NCBI RefSeq assembly: GCF_030656345.1
Contig: NZ_JAUSNR010000023.1
Coordinates: 124,001-188,000, forward strand
Reading direction: 5' to 3'
Source of the DNA: Pseudotabrizicola sp.
GTDB lineage: Bacteria; Pseudomonadota; Alphaproteobacteria; Rhodobacterales; Rhodobacteraceae
Length of the DNA: 64,000 bases
A program made the position numbers and the translations under genes. Under the pieces are notes generated by a model. It worked only from the letters and a program-made list of their open reading frames with translations. It ran no database searches and was not told where the DNA came from. This document shows, one piece after another, positions 60,099 through 64,000 of the stretch (its first letter is position 1; the number at the start of each line of letters is the position of its first letter).

Positions 60099-62123
60099 AT
60101 GAAAACGGTTAAAAAGTTTCCTCAAAACCTCGTCGAATTGGAGGATATGGGGATTGTGATGCCGGATGGCACCCGGCTTTCGGCGCGGGTTTGGATGCCG
60201 GAGGGGGCCGCGCACGCGCCGGTTCCGGCGGTACTGGAATACATTCCCTATCGCAAGCGCGATGGCACCCTGCCGCGCGATGAGATGATGCACCCTTATG
60301 TGGCGGGGCATGGCTATGCCTCGGTCCGGGTGGATATGCGGGGCAATGGCGACAGTGAAGGGTTGATGACGGATGAGTATACCGCGCAGGAATTGCAGGA
60401 TGCCTGCGATGTGATTGCCTGGCTGGCGGCGCAGCCGTGGTGTTCGGGCAGCGTGGGGATGATGGGCAAGAGCTGGGGCGGGTTCAACTGCCTGCAGACC
60501 GCCTTTCTGCAGCCGCCGGCGCTGAAGGCGGTGATCTCGGTCTGTTCGACCACCGACCGTTTTGCCGATGACATTCATTTCAAGGGCGGCTGTCTGCTGG
60601 GGGAGAATTTCGGCTGGGGGGCGGTGATGCTGTCCTTCTCCAGTCGTCCGGCGGACCCGGTGCTGCGCCCGGACTGGCGTGCGGACTGGTTGGCACGGCT
60701 GGAGGCAGAGCCATGGCTGGCCCCGCGTTGGGCGGCACATCAGGCGCGCGATGCCTATTGGCGGCATGGGTCGGTTTGCGAGGATTTCTCGCGGATGCAG
60801 GTGCCGGTGCTGTCGATCGGCGGCTGGGCGGACAATTACATGAACACGGTGGATGCGCTGGTGCGCAATGTGGGTGCCCCCGGGATGGCCAAGGGCATTG
60901 TGGGGCCGTGGGTACATCAGTACCCGCATACGGCGGTGCCGGGGCCTGCCATCGGCTTTCTGCAAGAGGCGATCCGCTGGTGGGACCGCTGGCTGAAAGG
61001 CATTGAGAACGGGGCAGAGGCGGACCCGGCGATGCGGGCCTATATGCTGCATTCGGCCCCCCCCGATGCCAGCGCGCGGCACCGGGAAGGGCATTGGGTG
61101 GCGGAGGATCAGTGGCCCGGCCCGAATGTGCGCGCTTCGGTGCTGAGCCTGATGCCGGGGCGGGACCGCGGCGCATCCGGCGGATATCTGGGGCAAGGCG
61201 AAACCGCAGGTTTTGAGCGGATTGTGTCTACACCGCAACATCTTGGCCTGTCAGCGGGTGAGTTTTTTCCCATGGGGCTGAATGCTGAAATGCCCGGCGA
61301 TCAGCGGGCCGATGATGCGATGAGCCTGTGTTTTGACGGCGATGTGCTGGATGCGCCCTTGGCGCTGCTGGGGGCGGCGCGGCTGCGGTTGCGGCTGGCA
61401 TCTGATCAGCCGCTGGGGTTCGTGGTGGCGCGGTTGTGCGATGTGGGGCCAGACGGTGCCTCGGTGCGGATTGCGCATGGGATGCTGAACCTGTGCCACC
61501 GCCACAGTCGGGAAGAGCCGGAACCGATGGTGCCGGGGCAGTCGCAAGAGGTGGCATTTGATCTGGACCAGATGGCTTACCGGCTGGCCCCCGGTCACCG
61601 GCTGCGGCTGGCGCTGTCAAACAGCTACTGGCCGTTTGTCTGGCCGTCGCCCGTACAGGCCAGCCTGACGATAACCCAAGGCAGCCTGGCCCTGCCGGTG
61701 CATCAGGGCGGCAAGGGTTGGGTGCCGCCAGAGCCGGAGGCGGCCCCGGAGTGGGCCCACCGGGTGCTGCGCGAGGGCCAGTCGCGGCGGGTGGTCGAGA
61801 CGGACATGATCACAGGGATGCAGGCGCTGTGCGTTTTCGAGGATTCCGGCGATGTGGAAAATCTGACACATGGCTTATGTTCGGGCGAAACCTTGTCGGA
61901 ACGCTGGGAAATTCATCCGACCGATCCGCTGTCGGCGCGCGCCACCCATGTCTGGGAACAGCGCCTGTCACGCGGTGACTGGCGGGTGCGGACGCAAGCC
62001 ACGGCGGTTATGAGCGGCGATGCGTCGCATTTGCACATGCAGGCCACGCTGACCGCCTGGGAGGATGATAAAGTGATCTTTTCCCGTGATTTCGACGAAA
62101 AGGTGCCGCGACGCTTTGTCTGA
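60099..62123 (+). CDS. CocE/NonD (S15 family) hydrolase
   Basis: A 674-residue alpha/beta hydrolase of the S15 peptidase/cocaine-esterase type, no signal peptide. The N-terminal hydrolase domain has PAVLEYIPYRKRDGT, RGNGDSEGLMTDEY and the nucleophile elbow GMMGKSWGGFNCLQ. A helical cap and a C-terminal jelly-roll domain follow (DAPLALLGAARLRLRLASDQ; GHRLRLALSNSYWPFVWPSP), ending in an extra beta region. Substrates may be acyl esters or N-terminal Xaa-Pro amides. AAGGGG is 5 bases before the ATG. A dipeptide-type importer gene follows 119 bp later, so the hydrolase may process an imported compound. Confidence 0.88.
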   Translation: MKTVKKFPQNLVELEDMGIVMPDGTRLSARVWMPEGAAHAPVPAVLEYIPYRKRDGTLPRDEMMHPYVAGHGYASVRVDMRGNGDSEGLMTDEYTAQELQDACDVIAWLAAQPWCSGSVGMMGKSWGGFNCLQTAFLQPPALKAVISVCSTTDRFADDIHFKGGCLLGENFGWGAVMLSFSSRPADPVLRPDWRADWLARLEAEPWLAPRWAAHQARDAYWRHGSVCEDFSRMQVPVLSIGGWADNYMNTVDALVRNVGAPGMAKGIVGPWVHQYPHTAVPGPAIGFLQEAIRWWDRWLKGIENGAEADPAMRAYMLHSAPPDASARHREGHWVAEDQWPGPNVRASVLSLMPGRDRGASGGYLGQGETAGFERIVSTPQHLGLSAGEFFPMGLNAEMPGDQRADDAMSLCFDGDVLDAPLALLGAARLRLRLASDQPLGFVVARLCDVGPDGASVRIAHGMLNLCHRHSREEPEPMVPGQSQEVAFDLDQMAYRLAPGHRLRLALSNSYWPFVWPSPVQASLTITQGSLALPVHQGGKGWVPPEPEAAPEWAHRVLREGQSRRVVETDMITGMQALCVFEDSGDVENLTHGLCSGETLSERWEIHPTDPLSARATHVWEQRLSRGDWRVRTQATAVMSGDASHLHMQATLTAWEDDKVIFSRDFDEKVPRRFV

Positions 62124-62179
62124 AAAAATCGCGATCACGGGGCACGAATCGTTGCCCCAATGCAAAACACCCGTTTCTA

Positions 62180-62195
62180 TTGACTCACCAGTCAA
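62180..62195. promoter_or_regulatory. TetR-type operator upstream of the ABC binding protein
   Basis: TTGACT-CACC-AGTCAA is a perfect 6-4-6 palindrome 47 bp before the binding-protein gene. TTGACTnnnnAGTCAA sites are typical of TetR-family repressors. The left half is also a possible -35 hexamer. A GGGGCA/TGCCCC stem (62139-62158) lies further upstream, after the S15 gene. No TetR gene is inside the window; it may lie beyond the right edge. Confidence 0.55.
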
Positions 62196-62242
62196 CAAAA
62201 CCGGCGCGGGGTTAACCGCCGCCATTCAGGGAGACGACCAGA

Positions 62243-63826
62243 ATGACAGATCCGCTTGACCGTATGATTGCTGCCGCCAAGGCAGGCCGCATGACCCGCC
62301 GCGAGTTCGTGGGACGCACCACTGCCATGGGTGTTTCTGCCGGCCTTGCTTCGGCGCTGTTCACCAAAGCCGCAAACGCGCAGCCCAAAAAAGGCGGCCT
62401 GATCCGCATGGGGATGCAGGGCGGCGAGTCGACCAACAGTCTTGACCCGGCGCTTGCCGCGTCCGAAGTGCCGTTCGCGGTGAACATGACCTGGGGCGAG
62501 ATGCTGGTGGATGTGACCCCGACGGGTGAGATCGACCTGCGCATCGCCGAAGAGATCAGCGCCAATGCCGATGCGACCGAGTGGAAGTTCAAGATCCGCC
62601 AGGGCGTCGAATTCCACAATGGCAAGACTGTCACCGCCGATGATGTGATCGCGACGCTGCGCCGCCATACCGATGAAAAGTCGCAGTCAGGCGCGCTGGG
62701 CATCGTGCAGGGCATCACCGACATGTCAGCCGAAGGCGATATGGTCACGCTGAAGCTGGCCAGCGGCAATGCCGACCTGCCGTATCTGATGGGTGACTAC
62801 CACCTGATCATCCAGCCGAATGGCGGCATCGACAACCCGACCGAAGGCATCGGCGCTGGCCCCTATAAGGTGGTGGTGCATGAACCCGGCATCCGCCATA
62901 CCTTTGAAAAACACGCAAACTACTTTGACACCACCATCGGCCATGCGGATCAGACCGAGATTCTGGTGATCAACGATGGCACCGCCCGCACCGGCGCGCT
63001 GCAATCCGGTCAGGTTCACATGATGAACCGGGTGGACCCGAAGATTGCCGAACTGCTCAAGCGGGCACCCGGCGTGCAGGTCAAGGCCGTTCCGGGCCGG
63101 GGTCATTATGTGTTTATCATGCATGTCGACAAGGCCCCGTTCGACAACAACGATCTGCGCATGGCGCTGAAGCTGTCGGTCAACCGGCAGGAGATGGTGG
63201 ACAAGATCCTTGGCGGGCTCGGCAGCATCGGTAACGACTTTCCGATCAACTCGGCCTATCCGCTGTTTGATGACAGCATTCCGCAGCGCGAATACGATGC
63301 GGCGCTGGCGGCGGAGCATTACGCCAAATCCGGCCATGACGGCAGCCCGATCATCCTGCGCACCGCGCAGGGCGCATTTCCCGGCGCGGTCGAGGCGGCG
63401 CAACTGTTCCAGCAAACGGCAAATGCTGCCGGTATTCCGCTGGAAATCAAGCGCGAGCCGGATGACGGCTATTGGTCGAATGTCTGGAACGTGGAACCGT
63501 TCTGCGCCAGCTATTGGGGCGGGCGCCCGGTGCAGGATCAGATGTATGCCACGGCTTACCTGTCCACCGCCGACTGGAACGACACCAAGTTCAAGAACGC
63601 CCGGTTTGACGAGCTGTTGCTGGCAGCACGGGCCGAACTGAACGCTGACACGCGCAAGGCCACCTATTCTGAAATGGCAATGATCGTCCGCGATGAAGGT
63701 GGTCTGATCCTGCCGATGTTCAACGACTTTGTTGAGGCAGTGCGTGACGAGATCCAGGGTTGGGAAGCCGATCCGAATGGCGAGCTGATGAACGGCCGCG
63801 CCCATGTCAAGTGCTGGCTGGCATAA
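62243..63826 (+). CDS. dipeptide-type ABC transporter substrate-binding protein
   Basis: A family 5 (DppA/OppA) solute-binding protein of 527 residues with a twin-arginine signal (MTRREFVGRTTAMG...ANA-Q), so it is exported folded. Family landmarks: DLRIAEEISANADATEWKFK, VEFHNGKTVTADDVIATLRR and NGMNRVDP-like VHMMNRVDPKIAELL. The substrate could be a peptide, an opine or another small molecule. GGGAGA is 9 bases before the ATG, and a TetR-type palindrome lies upstream. It is followed 12 bp later by the first permease, so this is the start of an importer operon continuing outside the window. Confidence 0.92.
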   Translation: MTDPLDRMIAAAKAGRMTRREFVGRTTAMGVSAGLASALFTKAANAQPKKGGLIRMGMQGGESTNSLDPALAASEVPFAVNMTWGEMLVDVTPTGEIDLRIAEEISANADATEWKFKIRQGVEFHNGKTVTADDVIATLRRHTDEKSQSGALGIVQGITDMSAEGDMVTLKLASGNADLPYLMGDYHLIIQPNGGIDNPTEGIGAGPYKVVVHEPGIRHTFEKHANYFDTTIGHADQTEILVINDGTARTGALQSGQVHMMNRVDPKIAELLKRAPGVQVKAVPGRGHYVFIMHVDKAPFDNNDLRMALKLSVNRQEMVDKILGGLGSIGNDFPINSAYPLFDDSIPQREYDAALAAEHYAKSGHDGSPIILRTAQGAFPGAVEAAQLFQQTANAAGIPLEIKREPDDGYWSNVWNVEPFCASYWGGRPVQDQMYATAYLSTADWNDTKFKNARFDELLLAARAELNADTRKATYSEMAMIVRDEGGLILPMFNDFVEAVRDEIQGWEADPNGELMNGRAHVKCWLA

Positions 63827-63838
63827 GGACCGGGGCGC

Positions 63839-64000
63839 GTGCATCCGGTATTAACTCTGGTGGTCCAGCGCATTGCGCTGGGCCTGCTGTTGCTGTTGGC
63901 GGTGTCGGCGGTAATTTTCCTTGGTGTGGCGGCGCTGCCCGGTGATACGGCGCAGGCCATTCTGGGCCAGTCGGCCACGCCGCAGGCGTTGGCCAATCTG
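63839..64000 (+). CDS. dipeptide-type ABC permease, N-terminal part (cut by window edge)
   Basis: The first 54 codons of an inner-membrane permease of the DppB type, starting with GTG at 63839, 12 bp after the binding-protein stop, with AAGGA upstream. The translation reads VHPVLTLVVQRIALGLLLLL with the first transmembrane helix (AVSAVIFLGVAALPGD) and then QAILGQSATPQALANL, the usual DppB start in which the helix is followed by a periplasmic segment. The remainder and its partners (DppC, DppD, DppF) lie beyond the window. Confidence 0.85.
   Translation, partial: MHPVLTLVVQRIALGLLLLLAVSAVIFLGVAALPGDTAQAILGQSATPQALANL

Noticed and set aside
58510..60102. 530-codon plus-strand frame opposite betC
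   Set aside because: Antisense shadow of a convincing choline sulfatase gene; Gly/Val-rich composition without known motifs.
62139..62158. Intrinsic terminator after the S15 hydrolase gene
   Set aside because: The GGGGCA/TGCCCC stem is only 6 bp and no T-run follows; mentioned only in passing.

Overview
The window looks like a chromosomal segment of an alphaproteobacterium of the Rhodobacterales (Rhodobacter/Paracoccus-like). The evidence is the high GC content, the DUF2125 and DUF1489 proteins, a B12-dependent ribonucleotide reductase, a type-2 ArgC, cytochrome-c-linked urate oxidase PuuD, Rhodobacter-type xdhABC, and a dispersed CCCCGGAGTATTTTTG-type repeat. About 56 protein genes are called. 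No rRNA, tRNA, CRISPR array, insertion sequence or prophage was recognised.

Layout. 1-6.9 kb: purine/allantoin breakdown (allA partial, allE, a puuE-uraD fusion, uraH, puuD with a divergent LysR regulator) plus a secreted DUF2125 protein. 7-10.2 kb: zinc uptake (znuA divergent from zur-znuC-znuB, with a Zur box between them). 10.3-18.2 kb: PRC-barrel protein, PepSY membrane protein with a DUF2946-like partner, a dimethylglycine dehydrogenase-type enzyme, a GH25 lysozyme lipoprotein and an amino-acid-oxidase-like flavoprotein. 18.3-27.9 kb: one long minus-strand operon, xdhA-xdhB-xdhC followed by a BMP-type purine/nucleoside ABC importer. 28-45.5 kb: housekeeping genes (dnaE, B12 RNR, ychF, trpA, argC, lldD, rplY, pth) with small accessory genes, including an AT-rich orphan and an Rrf2/thioredoxin-reductase-like redox pair. 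45.6-56.6 kb: an M3 peptidase, then a carnitine degradation locus (GlxA-type regulator, dehydrocarnitine cleavage enzyme, lipocalin, carnitine dehydrogenase/betainyl-CoA thioesterase fusion, acyl-CoA dehydrogenase, ADP-forming CoA ligase, CaiD-like hydratase, OsmC). 56.8-64 kb: GMC oxidoreductase, choline sulfatase, an S15/CocE hydrolase and the start of a dipeptide-type ABC importer.

How it fits together. Two catabolic themes recur. For purines, import by the BMP system, xanthine to urate by XdhAB, and urate through PuuD, UraH, UraD-PuuE, AllE and AllA to glyoxylate and urea; only the allantoate hydrolase step is not seen. For methylated amines, choline sulfate, choline and carnitine feed glycine betaine, and dimethylglycine dehydrogenase acts further down.

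The most unusual structure is a family of GC-rich palindromic repeats with a conserved tail, about 11 copies in 64 kb. Several occur as head-to-head inverted pairs between genes. Two are read in frame as peptide inserts inside neighbouring xanthine dehydrogenase subunit genes, at domain linkers. Other points of interest are the Rrf2 promoter (a 12-1-12 palindrome over a probably leaderless start), an AT-rich HEPN-like orphan gene beside dnaE, and His-rich tracts in three different zinc-uptake proteins.
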